A stretch of DNA of 64,000 bases from Dictyobacter aurantiacus (GCF_003967515.1 NZ_BIFQ01000001.1:3844001-3908000); one strand, 5' to 3'. Counted from the first letter of the stretch, positions 1 to 9,387 are shown. Notes: a model not told the origin generated them from the letters alone. Program-made: numbers and translations.

Positions 1-727
1 GGCGGAAACCAAGTCCCAGTTCGATATCCTGTACAGCAACATTCCGGTTCCGACTCTCTATCGCTCTTGCCAGGCCAAGCAAGGTCTCTGAACACAGAGC
101 AAGGGCTGGTTGGGCTGTTGTGAGTATCTGTAATCCAGCTTTGAAGGTGTCAGATTCCATAAAGCGCAAAAGCGCTTCATCTCGTTCGTTGAGAACATTG
201 ATTGTGCGGCATTTGAGGACGATGCCTTCAGGGCCAACATTGAGCCCGATGAAGATTGGATAGCCGTGAATACCGACACGTTCTCCCTCTTGAACACGAT
301 AAGTCGCACTAAAATGCAGTGGTTCAATTCGATCAGCAATCTGATTTTGAGCATTCGTATGAAGAAGAATATGGTGAATGCCACGCCCGGGATAGTGTGC
401 TGCCCGTAACTGATTGAGCGTGATTTTGATGCGAGCATGCTGTAAAGAGTGATCTGGATCAACCGATTCAAGAGCGAGGATAGGTTGTGGGTCATTCTTT
501 GGAATGGGGTGGATATACCCAAAGGCATGAGATGTTGATGCCCAGGGATGCTGCTTTGAGAATGGCCACCACCATTTTCCGGATTCGCCGCTTCTCACAG
601 GGTTCAATTCGGCCCTTTCAAGCTTCTCTGCGAGTTCAAACTCTCCGATTTCACGGAGTTTGATGATTGCTTGTGTTGGTGCCATGTCGCCGATTACAGG
701 AGTCGTGAACCAGGTTGATGCATCCAT
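1..727 (-). CDS. Hypothetical protein, 3' end cut by window edge
   Basis: An open frame runs from an ATG whose complement is at 725-727 to the left edge with no stop, giving at least 242 residues (starts MDASTWFTTPVIGDMAP). A GAGGAG-type ribosome binding site lies just upstream. The visible part has no signal peptide and no membrane segment; it mixes charged helical stretches near the start with a beta-rich part containing GIHGYPIFIGLNVGPEG. I do not recognise a family. A competing minus-strand frame inside it (58-528) lacks a ribosome binding site and is treated as a shadow. The carboxyl end lies outside the window. Confidence 0.7.
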   Translation of the reverse strand, partial: MDASTWFTTPVIGDMAPTQAIIKLREIGEFELAEKLERAELNPVRSGESGKWWWPFSKQHPWASTSHAFGYIHPIPKNDPQPILALESVDPDHSLQHARIKITLNQLRAAHYPGRGIHHILLHTNAQNQIADRIEPLHFSATYRVQEGERVGIHGYPIFIGLNVGPEGIVLKCRTINVLNERDEALLRFMESDTFKAGLQILTTAQPALALCSETLLGLARAIESRNRNVAVQDIELGLGFR

Positions 728-1388
728 ACACTATTCTCCTCATAAAAGTCTTTGTCTTTGTATAGTTGCTATCTATCAAATTCAACACCATTGACCCATA
801 TTATTTTCTTCGCTGAAACAATACCTGCAATGCCTGCTTCCAGTACACCTACCCAGATTGTTGAAGGATAGTAGGCATAGACACGCCTATTTTCCTCTAA
901 ATAATCGCCCACATTGCGCAACAATCCTTCTTTTTGTGTAATATTGCTTGTTTGTCATTTGGCACCTGTATGTCTGAATAAAATAATATATCCTCTATTC
1001 ATATGGTTTATTTCTATAAAAGTATATTACAATAATCCATTTTAAGAAGCAAGCTTTGAGGGCATACCTCTTTCCTGTGCCGTTGTAGAACATGATTAGC
1101 TATGCCGATCATGTTCTACAACGGCACAGGTATAGTTATGACAAAACAATATTTAACTTAGTATGTTCTAAGCCCTCTACATAATAAGTTAAAAGCAACA
1201 TGATAGCCAGGACGCAGGTCAATGTACTGTGCCGTTATGTGTTGGATCTTCCGTTTGGTGATGAATCTTTAGTCAATCAATGAACCATGCGTGAGAAAGC
1301 TATGTAAAGACCTGAAATCGTAAGCTATAGCTTTTAACGCGAAAGTTGCTTTTTTTGAAAAATAGAGACAAAGGTGAAAGGGAATTTG
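728..1388. other. Gene-free stretch, AT-rich, one long hairpin
   Basis: About 660 bases separate the divergent genes at 727 (minus) and 1389 (plus). The stretch is AT-rich and must hold both promoters, but I cannot assign -35/-10 boxes with confidence. The only clear structure is the perfect palindrome at 1074-1130. Confidence 0.6.
1074..1130. repeat. Perfect palindrome, 23-bp arms, 11-nt loop
   Basis: The arms at 1074-1096 and 1108-1130 are exact reverse complements (start CCTGTGCCGTTGTAG) around an 11-base loop. It lies between two divergently transcribed genes, so it is not a terminator for either. It has the same arm and loop lengths as the hairpin at 33160-33216 but a different sequence. 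Confidence 0.8.
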
Positions 1389-2087
1389 ATGATGCATCAA
1401 AAAGAACATGCGAGGAAATTTCTGTCACATACAACTTCCGCTATGCGGGTGTCAGTATTCTTTATTCTGCTGCTGGTGAGTATGTCATCTATCCTGCATA
1501 CCGCACGGGCCGCGTCGATCTCCAGCAGGGATGTGAATAGTACTGTTCATTCCGTTCAGCGTTTACTGATGTATGGGCGTAAGGACATCCCTACGACAGT
1601 AACTACAACAACGACAGCAGCAACGGCCGTAGCGACAGTTGCAGCCACAGCCGCAGCCACAGTGGTAGCTACATCCACGCCTATGTCATATGATGAGGTG
1701 AACCAGACGGTCGATGTGGGGAACGGTCCGCAGGTCCCTAGCAATCAGGGACAGCCGATAAATGGCGCCCAGGATCCACAGAGTTCCGCCAATTTTGACG
1801 GCATTGATAACAACGACGAGAGCAAGGTCATTAACGTTGACGATAATACAAAGATCGTGCTTGATCAGGGGAGCTCGGTGGTTGTGATTAATAGTGACGA
1901 AAACTGCGACAACGACCATAATGATCACCACCACAATGATCACCATCATCATCACCACAACAACAACCGTAGCAGTGGTCATGTCTTTGCCGCAGGCGGC
2001 GTGGTCGCAGGAGCGGTCGCTCCCAGAGGTGGATATCCGGCGATGCCCTTTACCGGTGGCGACCCACGACCACAGGCGAGCAAATAG
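1389..2087 (+). CDS. Exported Thr/Ala- and His-rich protein
   Basis: About 232 residues. The ATG at 1389 is preceded by AAAGGGAATTTG; a GTG at 1374 is also possible. A signal peptide is evident: basic start, hydrophobic core VSVFFILLLVSMSSIL and a plausible cleavage site TARA-A. The mature protein has a low-complexity Thr/Ala/Val stretch (PTTVTTTTTAATAV and following), an Asp/Asn-rich middle, and a run dominated by His, Asp and Asn (DHNDHHHNDHHHHHHNN) that could bind metal. It ends near PAMPFTGGDPRP, which resembles an LPXTG motif, but no hydrophobic tail follows, so sortase anchoring is unlikely. Function unknown; metal binding or surface association is inference. A terminator follows. Confidence 0.75.
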   Translation: MMHQKEHARKFLSHTTSAMRVSVFFILLLVSMSSILHTARAASISSRDVNSTVHSVQRLLMYGRKDIPTTVTTTTTAATAVATVAATAAATVVATSTPMSYDEVNQTVDVGNGPQVPSNQGQPINGAQDPQSSANFDGIDNNDESKVINVDDNTKIVLDQGSSVVVINSDENCDNDHNDHHHNDHHHHHHNNNRSSGHVFAAGGVVAGAVAPRGGYPAMPFTGGDPRPQASK

Positions 2088-2155
2088 GTGCGGTCAACGA
2101 TCAGCATACCTCTCTCAAGCTGTCCTCTTTGAGAACTTGAGATCTTGAGAACGTA

Positions 2156-2199
2156 AGAAGCCGTTACTCCTGATTCATAAGGGGTAACGGCTTCTTTTT
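2156..2199 (+). terminator. Rho-independent terminator
   Basis: AGAAGCCGTTAC at 2156-2167 pairs with GTAACGGCTTCT at 2184-2195, followed by T residues. It ends the exported His-rich gene. The next gene converges from the right. Confidence 0.85.
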
Positions 2200-2224
2200 A
2201 CAGCATCTTTTAAAGTGGTTCAAG

Positions 2225-3310
2225 CTAAGAACGAGGTTCGCTTTTTCCTGAAAACCATTGGTTCCCTCCAAGATGCCATACTGAAATATTTCTGATCCCA
2301 AGGCTTTCGATCAGGCTACGCCTGGTATTTAATGTTTGCGTATCAGCATAGTCATAGAAGACACCGGCGTTGGTGAACATCATTTCCGCGGACGAATTAT
2401 CTCGTTTTGCGGTTGCGTACCCGGGATACATCTGAGATTGTGCATTGGTGTCGATAGTAATTTTAGTGCTTCCCTTTTGCCCATGATACCCATAAGCAGG
2501 AATACCCACAACGATCTTATTGATATCGCTTATCTTCGCTATGATCCCCCTGGTTGTATCTTCTTCTCGTGCCAATGGCGCGATTGGAGTCCCAACACCA
2601 AAGTCATATTGCCAATCATATTCCATGACAACAATGTAATCGATAGGAAGCGTATTAAAGTCCTCATACCGCCACTGGTATTGCGATGTATCATCAGCAA
2701 TCATCGGTGGTCCATCAACCATCAGTTTAAATCCACCTTGATGGAGCGCTTCTCCTAGTTGTGTCAGGAAGGATTTGTATCCGTGATATTGCTGTGGTGT
2801 CCATTGAGAAAATTCTTCAAAATCAATTTCGACGCCCGTAAATTTTACGGTATCCACAAAGGTTTTTAATGTGTTTACAGCCCGAAGCATTTTATCCTGA
2901 TCCGTAACCAGAGCACCCATGCTGGTAGCATCGCCCGCGACAGTCACATACTGGTGAGCAGAGTGCTGTTTTATGTCTGCCGCGTTTTCCTGCGAGTATG
3001 CATTACAGCCTTTGTCTGCCGCGTCAAGCTGGATGAGCACCCCTGACTGATTAAGGGTATAGTATTGTGGCTTCAAGGTGTCTATGATCCTGCCATCCTT
3101 ATATTCATTGGCGGCATTGCATGCGGGAGGGCCGGGATAGATCCAGGCCATAACGTGTGCTTTCCACGCATTCGCTGGTTGCGTAGGCTTTGAGGGCAAA
3201 GAGGCAGCGTGTTGTGGACTATTCTGTGCTTGTGCATAATGGAGCACAATCACTACTGTGGGTATGGCAATAATAAGAATGCAGAGAGTAACAAATATTA
3301 ATTTTTTCAC
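2225..3310 (-). CDS. GH18-like glycoside hydrolase, membrane-anchored or exported
   Basis: 361 residues from a GTG preceded by AGAGGATTAGC. Residues 4-28 form a hydrophobic signal or anchor. The GH18 signature is recognisable although degenerate: FTGVEIDFEEF at about 157-167, where D163 and E165 sit as the DxE of the DxxDxDxE motif, with E165 as probable acid/base. MEYDWQYDFG (about 229-238) and GIPAYGYHG (about 269-277) match later conserved strands of the barrel, most like YaaH-type spore-germination/chitinase proteins. It should act outside the membrane on a beta-1,4-linked amino sugar polymer. It lies beside a GT2 synthase on the same strand. Family confidence is good; the exact substrate is unknown. 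Confidence 0.8.
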   Translation of the reverse strand: MKKLIFVTLCILIIAIPTVVIVLHYAQAQNSPQHAASLPSKPTQPANAWKAHVMAWIYPGPPACNAANEYKDGRIIDTLKPQYYTLNQSGVLIQLDAADKGCNAYSQENAADIKQHSAHQYVTVAGDATSMGALVTDQDKMLRAVNTLKTFVDTVKFTGVEIDFEEFSQWTPQQYHGYKSFLTQLGEALHQGGFKLMVDGPPMIADDTSQYQWRYEDFNTLPIDYIVVMEYDWQYDFGVGTPIAPLAREEDTTRGIIAKISDINKIVVGIPAYGYHGQKGSTKITIDTNAQSQMYPGYATAKRDNSSAEMMFTNAGVFYDYADTQTLNTRRSLIESLGIRNISVWHLGGNQWFSGKSEPRS

Positions 3311-3396
3311 GCTAATCCTCTTTCGGCTAGATTGTAAGATATATGTTCCAATGTACTCTCATTTTCTCTAATATTGCAACCCATAGCCGGTCTGCT

Positions 3397-4767
3397 TCAC
3401 TTATCTATGACTCCTACGCGTTGCCATTTCTGCCATCTGAGCTCACGCTTACGTATCATGCCCCACACAGCTTGCAGCAGAGCACAAAACTCGACGAATG
3501 TTGTCACATAAAAAAGAAGCCAACCGATCGGGCTCAGTAACAAATAGGACAGCTTGCGTGTGTGCCTGTCGTCAAAGAGTTGAATGAAAAACATCACCGA
3601 GACTACCAGCACTCCACTGAGAAAGGCGGAAAAGTCTCGGGCCACAAGCGAAAAGAGGAAGAGGACCAGGATGAAGAACGGCTCAAAGCCCAATTGGAGC
3701 TCCCCAAATAAGGCGAGTGGCAATATCACCCAGGTGAGCAGTTTATTATGCTCGGGTTTGCAACTGAAAAATAATGAACGATGGTCCCGGAAGGTTTCAA
3801 ATCTACCGCGTTTCCAGCGGAGGCGTTGTTTTATCAACCCCCGGATGGTGCTCGCACCTTCAGTATAGATGACCGCGCCTGGAGCATAGACAATTTTCCA
3901 GCCCGCTTTCTGGATGCGCACAGACAACTCGATATCTTCGGTAATGTTATGAACGCTATAGCCCCCCAGTCGCTCGAACACTTCACGGCGGAAAGCACCT
4001 GCGGCCCCCCCGATGATATAGATCGTATTCATGATGGAGTCGGCCTTCTTGAAGTAGAAGGAGAAGAGGTATTCAAGTTGTTGAATCGCTCCAACCAGGG
4101 TTCTTGTGTTGCCAATTTTGACGTTCCCTACTGCAGCCATGACCTTCGGATCGCGGAAGCAGGTGACGAAATTAGCTATCGCATCACGATGCACCAGGCA
4201 GTCAGCATCGATAGAAACAATGATCTGCCCATGTGAAAGGCTAATTCCGGTGTTGAGAGCGCGTCCCTTACCTCCATTGGCCTGGTAATAATACACCAGG
4301 CGGGGCATGTCTCTTCTGCCTAAGGTTTGCCGTTCATATTTGTACGCAAATGTACGCATAAGAGCATCGGAACCATCGGTGGAGCCGTCGTTGACAACGA
4401 CGATTTCCAGGTTCCGATATGTACTTTCAAGCAGCGTTTTCACTGTGCCCAGCAATCCAATCTCCTCGTTCCAGGCTGGAATAATCACTGAGACAAGTGG
4501 ATTGTACGGTCTACTAAGGGATTGATGTTGACGCGTGCGCATCTGGCGAATCTCGTACCAGGGGCTCAGGAACATATAGATTGTGTATTTGGTCAGGAGT
4601 ACGCCGGCAAAAGAAATAATGATGTCACGAGTGATATCCACCAGCGGCGACTCCACCGGCCGTGGCTGGAGGAGCGCTATCGCGGTGAAGATTGAGAGCG
4701 TTGCTGCATAAAGAAGGCTATAGACGACCAGTTTGGCCAGCAGTGCCATGCGTGCCCTGATTACCAT
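3397..4767 (-). CDS. Membrane glycosyltransferase, GT2 (PgaC/chitin synthase-like)
   Basis: 456 residues. Two membrane segments near the amino end (about 8-34 and 48-70) precede a processive GT2 domain. The visible landmarks are VSVIIPAWNEE, VVNDGSTDGS (D126), SIDADC (the DxD pair 187/189), TED (D278, catalytic base) and QRLRW (314-318, the processivity motif). Four or so more membrane helices follow. This arrangement is typical of enzymes that polymerise and export beta-linked polysaccharide such as poly-N-acetylglucosamine or chitin-like chains. Its ATG overlaps the stop of the upstream gene by 7 bases (ATGGTAA), so the two are probably translationally coupled. The polymer made is inference. 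Confidence 0.9.
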   Translation of the reverse strand: MVIRARMALLAKLVVYSLLYAATLSIFTAIALLQPRPVESPLVDITRDIIISFAGVLLTKYTIYMFLSPWYEIRQMRTRQHQSLSRPYNPLVSVIIPAWNEEIGLLGTVKTLLESTYRNLEIVVVNDGSTDGSDALMRTFAYKYERQTLGRRDMPRLVYYYQANGGKGRALNTGISLSHGQIIVSIDADCLVHRDAIANFVTCFRDPKVMAAVGNVKIGNTRTLVGAIQQLEYLFSFYFKKADSIMNTIYIIGGAAGAFRREVFERLGGYSVHNITEDIELSVRIQKAGWKIVYAPGAVIYTEGASTIRGLIKQRLRWKRGRFETFRDHRSLFFSCKPEHNKLLTWVILPLALFGELQLGFEPFFILVLFLFSLVARDFSAFLSGVLVVSVMFFIQLFDDRHTRKLSYLLLSPIGWLLFYVTTFVEFCALLQAVWGMIRKRELRWQKWQRVGVIDK

Positions 4768-5795
4768 ACCCTATACTCCTGTTCCTGAGGAAGGCTCTGG
4801 GCTGGCGAACCAGGTTTGAAGACAAAGCAGAGCGCCTTAAGATATCCGGTCGTGTCACTGATATCTTTAAGTATAGGGTGTCCTCCTGTATCTTCATCGT
4901 GCGATGGAGCGGCAGTAGAGTGATGTTCCGCCTCTAGAGGCTGTATCTTTGACTTTAGCTGGTGATAGTAATCGCGTACTTCCCGGCTGAGCAGGTTCGA
5001 TAACACGATGATGAGGATCGCCCAGGTTACGACAAGATAGGTAGGAAAGCGCAGGAGCCAGAAAGAAGCTAATCCCCCTACAAGCACTCCAGTCCCTACC
5101 ATGATGATTATTTTCATCATGACATGTGCCTTTGTTTTACGTGGTGCCTCTGCGCTCGTCAGCGGTTCCGTCCGTGGAAGCGTACGCTGCCAGGATTGAT
5201 CTGGCTCTCTCAAGAATTGTGATGTGCTCGGTGCCTGTGTTGTTCGAGAAGGAAGGGGGGCTGATACGCCAGGATATGCGTCAGTTGAAATAGTATGTGA
5301 AGGCATAGTGAAAATGCTACGTTTTTGCGTGATTGGATTGCCAGTAGCATAAGTTTCACCTGTACTGACAGAAGGGATAGCCTGGGAACTGGGAAGAGGC
5401 CTTATCGGACGCGTATCCTGTAACTCGATGTTGGAGCGATGTATCTCAGACGGAGAAGAATATCTACTTTGCTCTTTCCTCTTTTCCGTCTGATATACAG
5501 CGGGTTGTGATGCACTGGTCACCCGATATAGTGAGGCACCATCAAAAAAAGATGCTTCCATTGCTAAATATTGTTGGTTTGGCTGCCTCAGTGCGCCAGT
5601 TTTAGTGGTCAGAGGTGCTTTAAATTGTGATCCCCTGCTGGGGAACGTTCTTTCGGATGTATCGGAAGATTGTTGTTCTTGCAATGTGCCCGTCTGAGTT
5701 TTCAGAGGTGCTTTAAATTGTGATCCTCCCTTAGAAGGGTATATCCTTCCGAACCTCTGTTGATTAGAGCTCTCTCTATAATTAGCAGTATTCAT
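4761..5795 (-). CDS. Two-TM membrane protein coupled to the GT2 synthase
   Basis: 344 residues. The first ~220 are polar, rich in Ser, Thr, Gln and Pro, and predicted disordered. They contain a repeated motif SQFKAPL at residues 25-31 and 56-62, each followed by a Thr-rich TG tail. Two hydrophobic helices follow (about 227-270), then a short charged cytosolic tail. No catalytic motif is visible. Overlap with the GT2 gene suggests a subunit or regulator of the synthase, comparable in topology only to the small two-TM PgaD partner of PgaC. An AAGGGATAAAG ribosome site precedes the ATG. Confidence 0.75.
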   Translation of the reverse strand: MNTANYRESSNQQRFGRIYPSKGGSQFKAPLKTQTGTLQEQQSSDTSERTFPSRGSQFKAPLTTKTGALRQPNQQYLAMEASFFDGASLYRVTSASQPAVYQTEKRKEQSRYSSPSEIHRSNIELQDTRPIRPLPSSQAIPSVSTGETYATGNPITQKRSIFTMPSHTISTDAYPGVSAPLPSRTTQAPSTSQFLREPDQSWQRTLPRTEPLTSAEAPRKTKAHVMMKIIIMVGTGVLVGGLASFWLLRFPTYLVVTWAILIIVLSNLLSREVRDYYHQLKSKIQPLEAEHHSTAAPSHDEDTGGHPILKDISDTTGYLKALCFVFKPGSPAQSLPQEQEYRVW

Positions 5796-6116
5796 TACTT
5801 TATCCCTTGAAACCGACCTGATTCAGATCTTAGTGATAGGCAATTCTCAAATCATAAGATCGCCCATATGAGAGTTTTCTCTCTGGACCCCGATGAGTAT
5901 GTGCGTGTTCTGAGCTCCGTCCAGGAAGAGGTTGTCTCATATAGGATCAGTTGGAAGCCGGTCCATTGTGGTTACGGGATACTAGTATATTGTATCGAAA
6001 ATAGTACCTCCAGGTTATGTTGCAGTGGATCATTGCTGTAGTAACTATTCTCTGAGGATCCTCGCCTGCAAGAATGGCAAGGGATAAACCCTGACCGATT
6101 GGAAGGTACGTGTGCG
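5796..6116. other. Gene-free stretch
   Basis: About 320 bases between two minus-strand genes: upstream of the two-TM protein gene and downstream of the GH99-like gene. It should hold the promoter of the 5795-2225 group. I see no strong hairpin, repeat or gene in it. Confidence 0.5.
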
Positions 6117-7286
6117 TTAGCCATGCCATCTTTGTGTGAACTGGCGTGTGAGATCGAGGTACTGGTTGCCGTAGGTGACGCTGGGCTCGATCATCGCACC
6201 TTCATACCATTCATTAAAACTTGTAATCGTTATCCAATCGGGGGCGCTGCCGATGGCGGCGTTCCAGCTGGTGGTGTAGGCGGCGCCGTTATTGCGTGGC
6301 ACGACGAAGGTATTCTTGCGGCCGGGAACGCGGGTATCGTCATAGCCGGGCATGACGCCGGCCGCCCAGATTTTCTGGGTGTTGTGCGCCTTGTTGTAGG
6401 CGTTGATCTTGTCGCGAAAGCCCTGATCTACCTGCGGCATGCTATTGTTCTGCAATCCCCAGTAGCCGGCGCTGAAGAGATGGATGCCGTCGAAGACGCT
6501 TAATAGATCGGTATTGACGCCTTCGGCTGACCAGATCATCTGGTGATGGGGATCAACCTGCTGGCGGATGGTGGTCCACTGGGCCAGGGTGCGCCCGTTG
6601 CCCAGTGGATCCCAGAAGAAGAGCACGGGTTTTCCCTGCCAGTGAAAGAAGTATGGGTTTGCGCTATAGTGGCTATTGACGTAGTTCAGGGCGCTGACCA
6701 TCTTCTCCGGACTGTTCAGGTTGGGCGCGTCGCTCTCAATGTAGAGGCTGGAGGCGAAGTGATAGTGGTCCTGTGCCTCCAGGTTGGCGGCCCTGGCGAG
6801 TAGCTTGCCGAAGTTCACATCGGTCTTGTCGCCCGCTCCCCACCACGAGCTGATAAAGCCGGTAATGCCTGCGCCAGCCGCCTCATCGAGCTGACGATCG
6901 ATGGTGGTATCGTCTCCCGAGTTGTACTCGCTGGCTGGCAGGTCAGACATCTGAGTGCGGGTCCATGACTGCTGATTATACCAGGTATAGTAAAATGCCA
7001 GCACGGGACGGCCATGATCGTTGGTCATGGGCGGGATCGCCGGTTTGCTGGCTGGTTGCGTTGACGTAGCTCCGGGTAAGGGTGTGGCGGCGGAGCCGGT
7101 CGGTGTTGGCAGCGGTGGAAAATGCAGCGGTCCAGAACTGTCGGTGCTTCGCGGTGTCGGCGGAGCTGGCACCCTTGTCGGCTGCCGGGTCACGGTCGTA
7201 GCGGGCGTCAGCTGGCAGGCAGTCAGACAGAATAGCAGGCATAGCCACGTACCAACGATGTGAAAATATCTTCTCTCTACACGCAT
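6117..7286 (-). CDS. GH99-like lipoprotein glycoside hydrolase
   Basis: 389 residues. The amino end is a lipoprotein signal with lipobox LTAC (Cys24), then a Pro/Thr linker to about residue 90. The catalytic region begins with GRPVLAFYYTWYNQQSW and contains ITGFISSWWG and, near the end, TSFNEWYEGAMIEPS. These match the GH99/GH71-type endo-alpha-mannosidase family, where the FNEW-E-G block lies in the active site. It is probably tethered outside the membrane and cuts or binds mannan-like glycans. Together with the adjacent GH18 and GT2 genes it suggests cell-surface polysaccharide turnover. The substrate is not determined. Confidence 0.8.
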   Translation of the reverse strand: MRVERRYFHIVGTWLCLLFCLTACQLTPATTVTRQPTRVPAPPTPRSTDSSGPLHFPPLPTPTGSAATPLPGATSTQPASKPAIPPMTNDHGRPVLAFYYTWYNQQSWTRTQMSDLPASEYNSGDDTTIDRQLDEAAGAGITGFISSWWGAGDKTDVNFGKLLARAANLEAQDHYHFASSLYIESDAPNLNSPEKMVSALNYVNSHYSANPYFFHWQGKPVLFFWDPLGNGRTLAQWTTIRQQVDPHHQMIWSAEGVNTDLLSVFDGIHLFSAGYWGLQNNSMPQVDQGFRDKINAYNKAHNTQKIWAAGVMPGYDDTRVPGRKNTFVVPRNNGAAYTTSWNAAIGSAPDWITITSFNEWYEGAMIEPSVTYGNQYLDLTRQFTQRWHG

Positions 7287-7317
7287 ATATAAATCCTGCT
7301 ACCCTACTAGAGTTAGT

Positions 7318-7351
7318 GCATCCGGAAAAAACCACGTTTTTTTTCGGATGC
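7318..7351. terminator. Hairpin with A/T tracts between ABC operon and GH99 gene
   Basis: GCATCCG and CGGATGC enclose poly-A and poly-T arms, giving a 34-base palindrome. It lies downstream of the ABC permease gene and upstream of the GH99-like gene, both on the minus strand, so it may end the ABC transcript. The strand and function are inferred. Confidence 0.45.
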
Positions 7352-7424
7352 GCTTGCAAAATAAGAAGTTCTGCCTATTACTACGTGAATGCAGTGTTCT
7401 GTGTTGTTCTCTATGAGATCCGCC

Positions 7425-8225
7425 TCATTTGTTGCGTTCACTGCGCACAAAAACGATGGTACCAAAGATAAGAAAGAGCGTAAAAAGGAGTGCCACGATG
7501 ATGAAATTCAAGATCGGGTTGATCAAGACGATCTTTCCGTATGCTGGCGAGCCCAGAAAGTAGACGCTACGCATCAGGTCGGCGGCATAGCGCAGGGGTG
7601 CTATTCTGGATAGGATATCCATGTACCATGGCAGGTGGTTGATGGGGCTAAAGATGCCGGCCAGGAAAAACTGGGGGAAGATTAAAAAGGGCATAATCTG
7701 ATTAGCGGCGCGCTGGCTGCCAAAGAGCGAGAGCATAATCAGGCCAAATGAGCCTCCAAAGAGGCAGATGACCAACGAGATCAGCAGTAAGGCCAGGAAC
7801 ATGAAGGGGGTCAGGGGCAGGCCGATAACTAGCCCGAAGATCAGCACCACCACAGCCTGCACCATCGCTACCAGTGATTCACCGAAGATCTTGCCAAATA
7901 CGATGGTATAGCGTGAGATGGGCGAGATAAAGATCTCCTGGCTAAAGTTATTTTCGCGGTCCTCGATCAAAGAGACGATGCCGGAACTGGTCGAGAGAAA
8001 GACCGTCTGGGCCAGCACACCGGTAAAAATGAACTGCAGCACGTCATAGCCGATACTATTGCCGTAGCCATTCTGGAAGCCCGCGCCCAGTACCCCCACA
8101 AAGAGGATAGGAAAGATAAGTGTGCCCAGCAGGCGCGCCGGGTCGCGAAAGAAACGCAGCAGGTCGCGGTAGGCAATCGTCAGGACCGCGTTGATGCCGT
8201 GGTTAATCTCTACCATATTTACCAT
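7425..8225 (-). CDS. ABC-2 type transporter permease
   Basis: 266 residues with a cytosolic start and about six membrane helices (for example VFLSTSSGIVSLIEDRENN preceding a helix, and SGIVSLIEDRE followed by FSQEIFISPISRYTIVFGK). This is the usual ABC-2 membrane domain of DrrB/NodJ-type exporters. The start lies only a few bases beyond the stop of the ATPase gene, so they form one operon. The transported compound is unknown; drug or lipid-linked export is typical of the family. Confidence 0.88.
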   Translation of the reverse strand: MVNMVEINHGINAVLTIAYRDLLRFFRDPARLLGTLIFPILFVGVLGAGFQNGYGNSIGYDVLQFIFTGVLAQTVFLSTSSGIVSLIEDRENNFSQEIFISPISRYTIVFGKIFGESLVAMVQAVVVLIFGLVIGLPLTPFMFLALLLISLVICLFGGSFGLIMLSLFGSQRAANQIMPFLIFPQFFLAGIFSPINHLPWYMDILSRIAPLRYAADLMRSVYFLGSPAYGKIVLINPILNFIIVALLFTLFLIFGTIVFVRSERNK

Positions 8226-8230
8226 TGTTA

Positions 8231-9205
8231 TTATTTTCCTATAATCTCCATATATGCATCCTCCAGCGAAGGCAGATGGGTTTCAATAAGCGTGAGTGGG
8301 GTCTCGATAGCTTTGAGGACGGAGTGCAGCCTATCATGGGCCAGCGAAACTTTAAAGGGAACCTGTTCACCCACTGAGAGATCCAGGCGCCGCAGCTCCG
8401 CCAGAAGACTGGCACGGTCATCGGCATCGAGCAGCACATATTCTTCGACTAACTCGGCCTTGACCTGCGCGGGCGTGCCATGCGCTACGATGTTGCCTTT
8501 ATTAATGATGCAGATATCATCCGCCTTCTCGGCCTCTTCCAGATAGTGGGTGGTCAGAAAGATCGTCGTTTGCTGCTCAAGGCGCACCTTGCTCAGATAC
8601 TCCCACAGGCTCCTCCGGCTCGACGGATCCAGTCCTGTTGTGGGCTCATCCAGAAACAGGACGCGCGGATTGTGGAGCAGGCTGCGCAGAATCTCCAGCT
8701 TGCGCATCATGCCGCCCGAAAATTTCTTGACCGGCTTAAAAAGATCCTCACGAATCTCCAACACGTTTGCCAGTTCATCGATGCGTTGCTGATAACCCTT
8801 CGGCATCGTTTTATAGGATGGCCGGAAAGGATAGAGTCCGTAGAGGGTGGCGTGGAAGCGGACATTCTCCTCGGCCGTCAGGTTGAGGTCAAGGCTGGGC
8901 TTTTGAAAGATGATGCCGATATTCTTGCGCACCGCACTGGCCTGCCGGGATATGTCATAGTCAGCGATCATGACCGAGCCCGACGTTGGCTGTAGGGTCG
9001 TGGTCAGGATTGAGATTGTCGTCGTCTTGCCCGCCCCGTTGGGTCCCAGCAAGGAGAAAAGCGAGCCGGGACGTACACTGAACGAGATTTCGTTAACGGC
9101 ATTCGTCTCGGCTTTCTTGTAGCGCTTCACCAGCCGTTCGACTTTGATGATTGGCGCCACTGGAGGTGATAGAGCACTACTGGACGCATCTTGCTTCTGT
9201 ATCAT
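8231..9205 (-). CDS. ABC transporter ATP-binding protein (DrrA-like)
   Basis: 324 residues. Walker A GPNGAGKT is at 54-61, the signature SGGMM at 163-167 and Walker B with D-loop FLDEPTTGLDP at about 184-194; the switch His is in LTTHYLEEAEKAD. A carboxyl extension of about 90 residues resembles the DrrA/DUF4162 tail. It energises the permease encoded directly downstream. The ATG follows GAGGGATGA. All catalytic motifs are intact. Confidence 0.92.
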   Translation of the reverse strand: MIQKQDASSSALSPPVAPIIKVERLVKRYKKAETNAVNEISFSVRPGSLFSLLGPNGAGKTTTISILTTTLQPTSGSVMIADYDISRQASAVRKNIGIIFQKPSLDLNLTAEENVRFHATLYGLYPFRPSYKTMPKGYQQRIDELANVLEIREDLFKPVKKFSGGMMRKLEILRSLLHNPRVLFLDEPTTGLDPSSRRSLWEYLSKVRLEQQTTIFLTTHYLEEAEKADDICIINKGNIVAHGTPAQVKAELVEEYVLLDADDRASLLAELRRLDLSVGEQVPFKVSLAHDRLHSVLKAIETPLTLIETHLPSLEDAYMEIIGK

Positions 9206-9387
9206 TCATCCCTCGTTGTTCTGGCTAACTTTGATAATGTATCTGAAAAACATATTATTTTTTCGCGATATCTATCTATATAAGTTTTCCTATTGTAATA
9301 GTATACGTGTACCCCGTCCATGAGTTAGAGTAGCTTTTATATAGACTGGCACGGGCAAGGGGAGAGATATAGAGGTGGTAGTAGGGC

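Noticed and set aside
1686-1982. Minus-strand ORF of Val/Met-rich sequence
   Set aside because: It is the antisense of the Asp/Asn/His repeat of the exported protein.
6060-6125. Possible cyclic-di-GMP riboswitch (GGGATAAACC ... GCGTTAGCC)
   Set aside because: Resemblance to the GEMM consensus is partial, and on the plus strand it would lie opposite the end of the GH99-like gene with no gene to control.
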